Source of the DNA: Bacteroidales bacterium
GTDB lineage: Bacteria; Bacteroidota; Bacteroidia; Bacteroidales; UBA932
Reading direction: 5' to 3'
DNA length: 33,759 nucleotides
Assembly (NCBI GenBank): GCA_024401925.1
Contig: JAKSKD010000018.1
Coordinates: 1-33,759, forward strand
Position numbers and translations under genes: made by a program. Under the pieces are notes generated by a model. The model searched no databases. It was not told the DNA's origin and worked only from the letters and a program-made list of their open reading frames with translations. Shown here piece after piece: positions 15,412 through 23,034 of the stretch. The stretch's first letter is position 1; the number at the start of each line of letters is the position of its first letter.

Positions 15412-15445
15412 GGGTTCAGTCAGGAAAACGGCTGGACTCCTTTTT
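15412..15445 (+). terminator. Hairpin with T tract between the small membrane gene and greA
   Basis: GGGTTCAG (15412-15419) pairs with CTGGACTCC (15432-15440) with one bulged base and a 12-base loop, followed directly by TTTTT (15441-15445). This looks like an intrinsic terminator ending the upstream operon. It lies after the greA -7 box and before the greA start, so it could instead act as an attenuator in the greA leader. Confidence 0.55.
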
Positions 15446-15461
15446 AATGTTAATTCAATAT

Positions 15462-15932
15462 ATGGCAGACATTCATTACATGACCCAGGAGGGTCTTGAT
15501 AAGTTAAAGAAGGATTTGGCGGATGCCCTCGCACAGAGACCGGTGATTTCAGCCCAGATAGCTGAAGCTCGCGAGAAGGGTGATTTGTCCGAAAATGCAG
15601 AGTATGATGCAGCCCGTGATGCACAGGGGCTGTTGGAAGTAAGGATAGCGAAATTGAAGGACCTTGTTGCTAACGCCAAGGTGATTGATGAATCGCAGGT
15701 AGGCACAGATAAGGTGCAGATGATGAACAAGGTCAAGATAGAGAATATCAATGCCAAGCAGGTTATGGAGTTCACTATCGTAGGTGAGACGGAGGCCGAC
15801 TTTGCTGCCGGGAAACTCGCTGCCACCACACCTATCGCACGCGCGCTTATCGGACATTCAAAAGGTGAGATTGTTGAAGCCAAAGTGCCGTCCGGAGTAC
15901 TTAAATTCAAGATTCTTGATATATCCCTCTAG
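15462..15932 (+). CDS. greA: Transcription elongation factor GreA
   Basis: A 156-residue factor that enters the RNA polymerase secondary channel and stimulates cleavage of backtracked transcripts. The N-terminal coiled coil (about 5-75) carries the conserved tip GDLSENAEYDAARDAQ with its acidic residues. The C-terminal FKBP-like domain has TIVGETEADFAAGKLAATTP and ALIGHSKGEIVEAKVPSG. I use the ATG at 15462 (MADIHYM) rather than 15447, because the family begins at this point. The gene has its own -7 box and a leader hairpin with a T tract, and it is three bases upstream of the HIT gene. Confidence 0.94.
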   Translation: MADIHYMTQEGLDKLKKDLADALAQRPVISAQIAEAREKGDLSENAEYDAARDAQGLLEVRIAKLKDLVANAKVIDESQVGTDKVQMMNKVKIENINAKQVMEFTIVGETEADFAAGKLAATTPIARALIGHSKGEIVEAKVPSGVLKFKILDISL

Positions 15933-15935
15933 AAT

Positions 15936-16340
15936 ATGGCAACCATTTTCACAAAGATCGCAAATGGGGAAATCCCTTCATTCAAGGTGGCGGAGAACGA
16001 GGAGTATTATGCTTTTCTGGACATAAATCCTCTTGCCAAAGGCCATACCCTCGTAATCCCTAAAAAGGTGGAAGACGACTACATTTTTTCTCTCGATGAA
16101 AAGACTTATGAGGGCCTTTGGGCATTCGCCCGTAAGGTGGCTGTTGCCCTGAAGGCGGCAGTGCCTTGCAAAAGGGTAGGTGTTGCAGTCCTTGGTATGG
16201 AAGTCCCTCACACGCATATTCATCTTGTCCCTCTTCAATCAGAAGCCGACCTTGATTTCAGGAAGGAGAAGCTCAAACTCTCCGCAGAGGAAAACCAGTC
16301 TATCGCAAATGCTATTTTAAATCAATATGAAAATCTCTAG
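15936..16340 (+). CDS. HIT family hydrolase
   Basis: A 134-residue protein of the histidine-triad superfamily. It starts with TIFTKIANGEIPSFKVAE, followed by FLDINPLAKGHTLVIPKK. The catalytic HTHIHLVP motif has His92, His94 and His96, with the middle histidine the expected nucleophile. Relatives hydrolyse purine nucleoside phosphoramidates or dinucleoside polyphosphates; the exact substrate is not given by sequence. It is probably cytosolic. It follows greA by three bases and its end overlaps the next start by 14 bases, so the three genes form one transcript. Confidence 0.9.
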   Translation: MATIFTKIANGEIPSFKVAENEEYYAFLDINPLAKGHTLVIPKKVEDDYIFSLDEKTYEGLWAFARKVAVALKAAVPCKRVGVAVLGMEVPHTHIHLVPLQSEADLDFRKEKLKLSAEENQSIANAILNQYENL

Positions 16341-17469
16341 AATTGCAGCCGCCGGCTGCATCTTGCTGCTCGCAGTATCCTGCGCCAAGACTGCAGGAAT
16401 CAAGGGCACCATTACGGGAGCCTCAGACGATGAAGTGATTGTAAAGCTTCTTGAAGTGAACAGCTATAATGTACTTGATACAGTGAAGACCGACAAGTCC
16501 GGCTCTTTCTCCTACAAGATTGAACTGGCAAAAGGCAAGCCGGAATTCATATACCTCTTCCATAAGGATACAAAAATCGCTTCTCTGTTGCTTGAACAGG
16601 GGGATAAGGTATCGTTTACTGCAGACACGCTCGGAAACTATTCCGTTGAAGGATCGGAAGAATCATCCAGACTCCTGGAAGTTGAAAATTCCTTTGCTGA
16701 GTTTGCAGGCCACTTCAAAGACATAAGTGACAGGATGGATGCCGAGGGCCTGGACGAAGCTGCAATGAGAGATCTGCAGAAGCAGATTACGAAGTTGTAT
16801 ATTGATTATTACAGGAAGGCGACTGCATATGTGCTGTCGAATTCCCATTCGCTGACCTGTGTGCCGGTGCTCTTCCAGAGCGTAAATGAATATTTCCCGA
16901 TTTTCAGCCAGCAGACTGACGCGATTCTTTTCCGCGCTACCGCAGATTCCCTGAAATCCGTATATCCTGAATCAAGATATGTACAGGCTTTGGAGAAAGA
17001 GGCTGCAAGAAGAGAAAGTATCCTTCAGCTTAACGGGAAATTGAATAATGCATCCGAGACGGGATACTTGAATCTGTCGCTGCCTAACGAGCAGGGCCGG
17101 AAAGTGACGTTGAGTGATGTCGATTCCAAGGTTACCCTCATCCATTTCTGGTCAGCATCAGATGCTGCACAGAAGATGTTCAACCTCGAGATATTGTTGC
17201 CTATATACAAGGAGTTCCACGACAAGGGCTTCGAAATCTATGCGATATGTACTGACGTGGATAAGTCAATGTGGGCAAGTGTCGTAAAGAGCCAGGAACT
17301 TCCTTGGATCAATGTCTGTGACGGACTTGGAGCATCATCTCCTGCATTGCTTTTATACAGGGTCACCCAACTTCCGTGCTCATTCGTCATTGTGGACGGA
17401 GCAATCACTGATGAGACAATCACCGGTGAGGCGGGTCTCAGGAAAATCCTGCAGCAGAATTTAAAATAG
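16327..17469 (+). CDS. Thioredoxin-fold (DUF4369/AhpC-TSA-like) lipoprotein without CXXC
   Basis: A 380-residue lipoprotein with the signal peptide cut before Cys19 (LLAVSCA). The N-terminal region (about 25-115) resembles the DUF4369 beta domain that precedes thioredoxin domains in Bacteroidota. A helical middle follows, then a C-terminal AhpC/TSA-redoxin-like domain (about 245-380) with LSLPNEQGRKVTLSDV, VTLIHFWSASD and a late Leu-Pro turn. The usual Trp-Cys-x-x-Cys after HFW is replaced by SASDAAQ, so no thiol-disulfide chemistry is expected. It may be a chaperone-like or binding paralogue. It overlaps the HIT gene by 14 bases, and the convergent tsaB gene by nine. Confidence 0.8.
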   Translation: MKISRIAAAGCILLLAVSCAKTAGIKGTITGASDDEVIVKLLEVNSYNVLDTVKTDKSGSFSYKIELAKGKPEFIYLFHKDTKIASLLLEQGDKVSFTADTLGNYSVEGSEESSRLLEVENSFAEFAGHFKDISDRMDAEGLDEAAMRDLQKQITKLYIDYYRKATAYVLSNSHSLTCVPVLFQSVNEYFPIFSQQTDAILFRATADSLKSVYPESRYVQALEKEAARRESILQLNGKLNNASETGYLNLSLPNEQGRKVTLSDVDSKVTLIHFWSASDAAQKMFNLEILLPIYKEFHDKGFEIYAICTDVDKSMWASVVKSQELPWINVCDGLGASSPALLLYRVTQLPCSFVIVDGAITDETITGEAGLRKILQQNLK

Positions 17470-18156
17470 TTTCTTGTTACTCTCTGTAGCAATGAACTGC
17501 TTGAGATAGAAAGGTTCGAAGTACGCAACGTCTTCGAATCTTTTTTCGTTCCAGGCGCTGATTGCCGGATGGAGCATTGAGGAGGCTTTCGGGCAGCAGT
17601 TGGCGAAATGTGCGTTTGGATTGCTTTCGAAAAGGGAGGAACATTTCTGCGCGCCGTCACCTATGAACAGGACCGGGCCGTCTGACAGTTCTTTGCTGAA
17701 AGATGATGCGTCAATGATTTTCGCTTCAATCCGGGATGTCATTCTGCCTTCCTGTGTGAATGTAGCGGTATAAACCTCCATTCTGCGCGCATCAATCATA
17801 GGTATGATATGCGCGCATCCTTCCGGAAGGAGGTTCTCATCAATGGCCTGCCAAGCCAGAATGTCCAGTGTGCCGGCAGAAAGCAATTTCAAGTCGGCGC
17901 CGAAGCAGAGCCCTTTTGCGGAGGAAACGCCTACGCGCAGTCCTGTATATGACCCGGGACCTTTACTTACACATACGGCATCACAGTCCTTCGGCTGAAT
18001 CCCCGCCTTGCCGAGTATTTCGGAAATGAACACAGCGGTCAGGGAAGCCTGGGAACGGGGCTCCGGACTTTCCATATATTCCACAATGCGCCCGTCCTGA
18101 GCCAGTGCGCAAGAGCATAAGGAGGTCGCGGTTTCTATAAGGAGTATCCTTGCCAT
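17461..18156 (-). CDS. tsaB: tRNA threonylcarbamoyladenosine biosynthesis protein TsaB
   Basis: A 231-residue ASKHA-fold protein (formerly YeaZ) that acts with TsaD and TsaE in the t6A modification of ANN-decoding tRNAs. It begins ARILLIETATSLCSCALA and carries the characteristic SKGPGSYTGLRVGVSSAKGL near residue 65. It lacks the metal-binding histidines of TsaD, as expected for TsaB. It is translated right after cvpA with a one-base gap. Its 3' end overlaps the end of the thioredoxin-like gene on the other strand by nine bases. Confidence 0.93.
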   Translation of the reverse strand: MARILLIETATSLCSCALAQDGRIVEYMESPEPRSQASLTAVFISEILGKAGIQPKDCDAVCVSKGPGSYTGLRVGVSSAKGLCFGADLKLLSAGTLDILAWQAIDENLLPEGCAHIIPMIDARRMEVYTATFTQEGRMTSRIEAKIIDASSFSKELSDGPVLFIGDGAQKCSSLFESNPNAHFANCCPKASSMLHPAISAWNEKRFEDVAYFEPFYLKQFIATESNKKLF

Positions 18157-18157
18157 A

Positions 18158-18658
18158 TTATTGATGATGGAAAATCAGAGCTTTGAGGTAGGGGAATACC
18201 TTGTAAGCGATATCCTTCACCGGAGCATATACTTTCGTGTCTGCAAGAGAGTCTTCGTCCACCCATTCGAAAATGCCGTTGAGGCTTGTGAAAAGAATGA
18301 TTACAAGTCCTATGATGAGGATATATTTTGCGAGTGAAAGAGCAATGCCGAGTATCCTGTCAAGCCATCCGAGCATGGCGAACTTCACCACTTTCCGTAT
18401 CAGGTGGCCTATCAGATTCAGAATTATGACGGATACCATAAGTATTACAGCGAAAAGAACGATATGCAGAATGTCCGCCGATACCCCGGTGAGAATCGTT
18501 GTTAGCCAGGTGCACAACGGCTCTGAGAAGTGAAATGCCAGCCACGCCCCGATGATGACGGACGCAAGTCCGATTACCTGTACGATGAAGCCTTTGGAGA
18601 TACCCTCAATGATTGCCGGGATGAGGCAAACTAAAATGATGATGTCCGGAGTTGCCAT
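18158..18658 (-). CDS. CvpA family membrane protein
   Basis: A 166-residue inner-membrane protein with four hydrophobic helices (about residues 5-20, 25-45, 62-85, 102-125) and the CvpA pattern. It starts with an Asp-Ile-Ile-Ile motif and EGISKGFIVQVIGLASVIIGAW (read in two parts: EGISKGF and VIGLASVIIGAWLAF). CvpA was named for colicin V production in E. coli; its wider role is envelope-related and poorly defined. It is the first gene of a two-gene minus operon with tsaB. A promoter candidate lies in the ileS leader and start region. Confidence 0.88.
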   Translation of the reverse strand: MATPDIIILVCLIPAIIEGISKGFIVQVIGLASVIIGAWLAFHFSEPLCTWLTTILTGVSADILHIVLFAVILMVSVIILNLIGHLIRKVVKFAMLGWLDRILGIALSLAKYILIIGLVIILFTSLNGIFEWVDEDSLADTKVYAPVKDIAYKVFPYLKALIFHHQ

Positions 18659-18662
18659 ATTT

Positions 18663-18694
18663 TTTGCGTAAGACGCGTTAATTGATTATATTTG
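18663..18694 (+). promoter_or_regulatory. ileS promoter
   Basis: TTTG at 18663-18666 and TATATTTG at 18687-18694 are separated by 20 bases, a near-ideal Bacteroidota promoter. Transcription would start near 18701, leaving a leader of about 19 bases that is A-rich and lacks a Shine-Dalgarno. Confidence 0.75.
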
Positions 18695-18701
18695 TTGGAT
18701 G

Positions 18702-18731
18702 CAAAAATAGCGAAAAACTATGACTTTCAAA
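18702..18731 (-). promoter_or_regulatory. Putative cvpA-tsaB promoter
   Basis: On the minus strand TTTG (18728-18731) and TATTTTTG (18702-18709) are 18 bases apart. This would give a leader of about 37 bases before the cvpA ATG. The -33 lies in the first codons of ileS, and the -7 lies in the ileS leader, so the two promoters face each other's start regions. Confidence 0.45.
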
Positions 18732-21700
18732 GAATATAAAGGCTTGAATCTGGTGGCTGTCGGTGATGAGGTACTGGACAGATGGAAAAAGAATGCGGCT
18801 TTTGAGAAATCGCTCGAACTGCGTGAGGGAGCTCTCGAATTCATTTTCTTCGAGGGACCTCCTTCTGCCAATGGAATGCCGGGAATCCATCACGTAATGG
18901 CCCGTTCCATCAAGGATGCCATATGCCGTTATAAGACCCAGACGGGCTATAAAGTCAGGAGACGTGCCGGGTGGGATACCCACGGGCTCCCTGTCGAGCT
19001 CGGTGTGGAGAAGAAACTGGGCATCACAAAGGAAGACATAGGAAAGACTATATCGGTAGAAGAGTACAACAGGACCTGCCGTCAGGAGGTTATGAAATAT
19101 ACTGCGGAGTGGCGCAATCTGACAGAAAGGATTGGTTACTGGGTGGATATGGACGATCCGTACATCACTTATGACAACCGCTACATCGAGACTCTCTGGT
19201 ATCTGCTTAAGGATATCTACAAGAAGGGCTACCTTTACAAAGGCAAATCCATACAGCCTTACAGCCCTGCTGCAGGTACCGGACTCAGCTCCCATGAGTT
19301 GAACCAGCCGGGATGTTACAGGGATGTCAAGGATACTACCGTTGCGGCGCAGTTTAAGGCGATAGGGGAGGACAATCTTTACTTCCTTGCATGGACCACC
19401 ACTCCTTGGACCCTTCCGTCCAACACCGCGCTTTGCGTCGGACCTAATATCGATTATGTGAAGGTGCGCAGCACCAATCCATATACCGGGAAAGAAGCTA
19501 CATACATTCTTGCCGAGGCTCTTGTAGGTGCCTGGTTCAATGACAAGATTCCGTATGAGGTGCTTCCGGGTAAATTCAAAGGATCCGAACTGGTCGGGAT
19601 GCGCTACGAGCAACTTATTCCTTGGTTCCGCCCGGATGAAGGTGCTTTCAGAGTGATTGCCGGAGATTATGTTACTACTGAAGATGGTACCGGTATCGTG
19701 CATATTGCACCTACATTCGGTGCTGATGATGCGAAGGTGGCAAAACTTGCCGGAGTTCCGGGAATGTATGTTACTGACAAAGACGGCAATCTGCAGGCAC
19801 AGGTTGACCCTCAGGGCCGTTTCTGCCGTCTGGAGGACCTTGATGCCGCATATATTGCCGACAGGGTTTCCGATGAATACAAGGAATGGGCCGGGAGGTA
19901 CGTGAAGAATGCATATGATTCTTCCCTTGCTCCTGATGCTCCTACCCTCGATATTGACATCTGTGTGATGCTCAAAGCCCAGAACAAGGCGTTCAAGGTG
20001 GAGAAGCACACTCATACATACCCTCATTGCTGGCGTACCGATAAGCCGGTTCTATATTATCCTCTGAATTCCTGGTTCATCAAGGCCTCTGCAGTACGCG
20101 AACAGATGATGGCCCTGAATGATAAGATTGAATGGAAGCCGGAAGCTACGGGAAGCGGACGTTTCGGGAAGTGGCTGGAGAATATCCAGGATTGGAATCT
20201 CAGCCGCAGCCGTTATTGGGGAACACCTCTTCCTATTTGGAGGACTGAGGACGGCAAGGAAGAGATTTGCATAGGGACAGTCAAAGAACTGTTTGAAGAG
20301 ATAGACAAGGCGGTAAAGGCCGGATATATGGAGAAGAATCCGTTCGCGGAACTTGGATTCGACCCGCAGGATATGTCCAAGGCCAATTATGATAAGATAG
20401 ACCTTCACCGTCCTTATGTTGATAATATTTTCCTCGTATCTCCTTCCGGAAAGAAGATGACAAGGGAAACCGACCTCATCGACGTGTGGTTCGATTCGGG
20501 ATCGATGCCGTACGCGCAGGTCGGCCTCAGGGGGAAGGATACTTCGGATTTCGGCTGCACGGCGGATTTCATCGCCGAGGGCGTGGACCAGACCAGAGGA
20601 TGGTTTTATACTCTCCACGCAATCCATACGATGGTCAGCGGGACTCCTGCTTTCAAGCGTGTGATTTCGAACGGTCTTGTCCTTGACAAGAACGGTGACA
20701 AGATGTCCAAGAGGCTTGGCAACGCGGTGGATCCGTTCAAGGCTCTGGATACTTACGGGGCAGATTCACTCCGCTGGTATATGCTTACCAATTCACAGCC
20801 TTGGGATAACCTAAAGTTCGATGAGGCTGGTGTGGATGAAATCCGCAGGAAATTCTTCGGAACCTTATATAACACGTATTCGTTCTTTGCTCTTTACGCC
20901 AATGTGGATGGTTTTGACCCGTCAATGGCGGCAGTACCGTATGCTGAGAGACCGGAAATCGACAGATGGATTATCTCCCGCTTGAACAGTCTTATAAAGG
21001 ATGTGACGGAGGCATACGAGAACTATGATGTGACACTCGCAGGCCGTCTGATTCAGGATTTTGTCTGCGACCATCTTTCAAACTGGTACGTGCGTCTCAA
21101 CAGAAAGCGTTTCTGGGGCGGAGAATTGGATAAGGACAAGGCGGCTGCATATCAGACTCTTTATGAAGCCCTGAAAGATGTCGCTGTGCTGGCGGCACCT
21201 ATCGCTCCGTTCTATATGGATCAGTTGTATCTGGACCTTGTTCCGGACGAGGAATCAGTCCATTACGTGGATATGCCGGCATACGATCCGGCACTTGTGG
21301 ACAAGGACCTCGAGGAAAGGATGGAACTTGCGCAGAGGGCTACATCTATGGTACTGGCGCTTCGCCGCAAAGTCAATATCAAGGTCCGTCAGCCTTTGAG
21401 CAAATTGATTATCCCTGTCATTTCAGATATTGTAAGAGACCAGTTGGAAAAGGTCAAGACACTTCTTCTTACAGAGGTCAATGTCAAAGAAGCTGAATTT
21501 ATTTCGGATACTACAGGCATCATCACAAAGAAGATCAAGCCTAATTTCAAGACTCTCGGCAAGGCATATGGCCCGAGAATGAAAGAGATTGCCGCCGCTT
21601 TCGGAACCTTGGACCAGAAGACGATTTCCGAAATACAGTCAGCCGGAACCTATACCCTCAATCTCACCTCCGGCCCTGTTCTGATCAATCCTGAGGACTA

Positions 21701-22064
21701 TGAGATCTCATCCGAGGATATGCCGGGCTGGCTCGTAGCATCAGAAGGACCTCTGACAATCGCTCTTGATATCGAGGTGACGGAGGAACTCAAGGCAGAG
21801 GGAATCGCAAGGGAACTTGTGAACAGAATACAGAACATCAGAAAAGACAGCAATTTTGATGTTACCGACAGGGTGGATGTTGTCATCTATGCCGACGGTG
21901 AAGATTTTGAGCAGATTGAATCTTCCCTCAAGGTGAATGGAGAATATCTTGCATCTCAGACTTTGTCAAGGAGCGTCAGACTTGAAAGAATCGCAGGGGC
22001 TCCTCAGAGTGCAGTCGAGGTGGAATGGAACGAAGTCCCTATCAGGATAAATGTAAGTAGATAA
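18720..22064 (+). CDS. ileS: Isoleucyl-tRNA synthetase
   Basis: A 1114-residue class I aminoacyl-tRNA synthetase that charges tRNA-Ile, with an editing domain. The N-terminal signature is PPSANGMPGIHHVMARSIKD. The HIGH-equivalent is GIHH at residues 55-58, where the first histidine is Gly; to my knowledge this is normal for the Bacteroidota enzyme. The CP1 editing insert has TTPWTLPSNTALCVGP. The KMSKR loop is at 661-665 (DKMSKRLGN), followed by RWYMLTNSQPWDNLKFD. The anticodon-binding and C-terminal domains follow. The length fits the long eukaryote-like IleS type, which lacks the zinc-binding tail of E. coli IleS. Promoter at 18663-18694. It leads a plus-strand run with the DksA-like gene and lspA. 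Confidence 0.96.
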   Translation: MTFKEYKGLNLVAVGDEVLDRWKKNAAFEKSLELREGALEFIFFEGPPSANGMPGIHHVMARSIKDAICRYKTQTGYKVRRRAGWDTHGLPVELGVEKKLGITKEDIGKTISVEEYNRTCRQEVMKYTAEWRNLTERIGYWVDMDDPYITYDNRYIETLWYLLKDIYKKGYLYKGKSIQPYSPAAGTGLSSHELNQPGCYRDVKDTTVAAQFKAIGEDNLYFLAWTTTPWTLPSNTALCVGPNIDYVKVRSTNPYTGKEATYILAEALVGAWFNDKIPYEVLPGKFKGSELVGMRYEQLIPWFRPDEGAFRVIAGDYVTTEDGTGIVHIAPTFGADDAKVAKLAGVPGMYVTDKDGNLQAQVDPQGRFCRLEDLDAAYIADRVSDEYKEWAGRYVKNAYDSSLAPDAPTLDIDICVMLKAQNKAFKVEKHTHTYPHCWRTDKPVLYYPLNSWFIKASAVREQMMALNDKIEWKPEATGSGRFGKWLENIQDWNLSRSRYWGTPLPIWRTEDGKEEICIGTVKELFEEIDKAVKAGYMEKNPFAELGFDPQDMSKANYDKIDLHRPYVDNIFLVSPSGKKMTRETDLIDVWFDSGSMPYAQVGLRGKDTSDFGCTADFIAEGVDQTRGWFYTLHAIHTMVSGTPAFKRVISNGLVLDKNGDKMSKRLGNAVDPFKALDTYGADSLRWYMLTNSQPWDNLKFDEAGVDEIRRKFFGTLYNTYSFFALYANVDGFDPSMAAVPYAERPEIDRWIISRLNSLIKDVTEAYENYDVTLAGRLIQDFVCDHLSNWYVRLNRKRFWGGELDKDKAAAYQTLYEALKDVAVLAAPIAPFYMDQLYLDLVPDEESVHYVDMPAYDPALVDKDLEERMELAQRATSMVLALRRKVNIKVRQPLSKLIIPVISDIVRDQLEKVKTLLLTEVNVKEAEFISDTTGIITKKIKPNFKTLGKAYGPRMKEIAAAFGTLDQKTISEIQSAGTYTLNLTSGPVLINPEDYEISSEDMPGWLVASEGPLTIALDIEVTEELKAEGIARELVNRIQNIRKDSNFDVTDRVDVVIYADGEDFEQIESSLKVNGEYLASQTLSRSVRLERIAGAPQSAVEVEWNEVPIRINVSR

Positions 22065-22080
22065 TTTAATTTAATTGATT

Positions 22081-22479
22081 ATGGCAGAAGAGAAAACCCG
22101 CTACAGTGATGAGGAGCTCGAGGAGTTCCGTACCATCATAAACGAGATGCTTGTCAATGCCAGGAAGGAGTATAACACGCTTCGTCAGGTCGTTATGCAC
22201 AACGGAAGTAATGATATCGAGGATACATCCCCGTCATTCAAGACCGTTGAGGACGATGGAGCAAACCAGCTTTCAAAAGAAGAAGCAAGTCAGCTCGCAC
22301 AGCGCCAGTACAAATTCATCCAGAACCTGGAAGCTGCACTTACCCGTATCGAGAATAAGACATATGGTATCTGCAGGGTTACAGGTAAGTTGATCCCAAA
22401 GGAAAGACTTCGTCTCGTGCCACACGCAACACTTACCGTCGAGGCAAAGGAAATGTTGGCAAAGGGAGGTCAGCAGTAA
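22081..22479 (+). CDS. TraR/DksA family protein with degenerate zinc finger
   Basis: A 132-residue protein related to DksA, an RNA-polymerase secondary-channel regulator. The N-terminal half is a helical hairpin (about 10-95). The C-terminal finger region reads YGICRVTGKLIPKERL followed by PHATLTVEAK. Only one cysteine remains where DksA usually has CxxC pairs, so zinc binding is unlikely; I recall this form as usual in Bacteroidota. Its position between ileS and lspA is a frequent Bacteroidales arrangement. I chose the ATG at 22081 (MAEEKTRYS), 16 bases after the ileS stop, over 22075. Whether it responds to ppGpp cannot be told from sequence. Confidence 0.85.
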   Translation: MAEEKTRYSDEELEEFRTIINEMLVNARKEYNTLRQVVMHNGSNDIEDTSPSFKTVEDDGANQLSKEEASQLAQRQYKFIQNLEAALTRIENKTYGICRVTGKLIPKERLRLVPHATLTVEAKEMLAKGGQQ

Positions 22480-22485
22480 AGGATT

Positions 22486-23034
22486 ATGAAAATATCCAAG
22501 GGTAAATGGCTTTTATTGTTAGGAGCCGTTTTAGTCATAGCGGATCAGGTCACCAAGGTTCTCGTCAAGTGCAATATGGACCTTGGCGACAGTTTCAATG
22601 TCATCGGCCAATGGTTCCGCATATGTTTTGTGGAGAATAAGGGGATGGCCTTTGGAATGTCCTTCGGCGGTGTTCTTGGTAAATATTTGCTGACTGCCTT
22701 CAGAGTTATTCTGTTCGGTGTCTTGACCTGGTGGATAAATAAACTGATCAAGAAAGGTGATGTTCCTACCGGAGTTCTGGTCGGGCTGACGCTAATTACC
22801 GCCGGCGCATTGGGCAATATCATTGACTGTCTCTTTTACGGACTGATCTGGGATTATGCTCCGTTTATGCAGGGAAGGGTGGTGGATATGCTCTATTTCC
22901 CTCTGATTGACACCTATATAGGAGGAAGGCATATCACCTTCTTCGACCCGGTATTCAATGTGGCGGACAGTTGTGTGACAGTCGGTGCGTTTTACCTGAT
23001 ACTGTTCAAGTGGAAATACTTTAAAAATCTCTGA
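22486..23034 (+). CDS. lspA: Lipoprotein signal peptidase (signal peptidase II)
   Basis: A 182-residue inner-membrane aspartic protease that removes the signal peptide from prolipoproteins. It has four membrane helices. Conserved parts are ADQVTKVLV near residue 20, FVENKGMAFGM near residue 50, GNIIDCLFYG with catalytic Asp114 and FNVADSCVTVG with catalytic Asp161. A loop of about 40 residues between the two aspartates is longer than in E. coli LspA, as I recall for other Bacteroidota. The window itself contains many of its likely substrates. The gene follows the DksA-like gene by six bases and its 3' end overlaps the convergent chorismatase-like gene by 14 bases. Confidence 0.94.
   Translation: MKISKGKWLLLLGAVLVIADQVTKVLVKCNMDLGDSFNVIGQWFRICFVENKGMAFGMSFGGVLGKYLLTAFRVILFGVLTWWINKLIKKGDVPTGVLVGLTLITAGALGNIIDCLFYGLIWDYAPFMQGRVVDMLYFPLIDTYIGGRHITFFDPVFNVADSCVTVGAFYLILFKWKYFKNL

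Noticed and set aside
18876-18893. Apparent defect in the IleS HIGH motif (GIHH)
   Set aside because: From memory this is the usual form in Bacteroidota IleS, and all other motifs are intact, so it is not a sign of decay.
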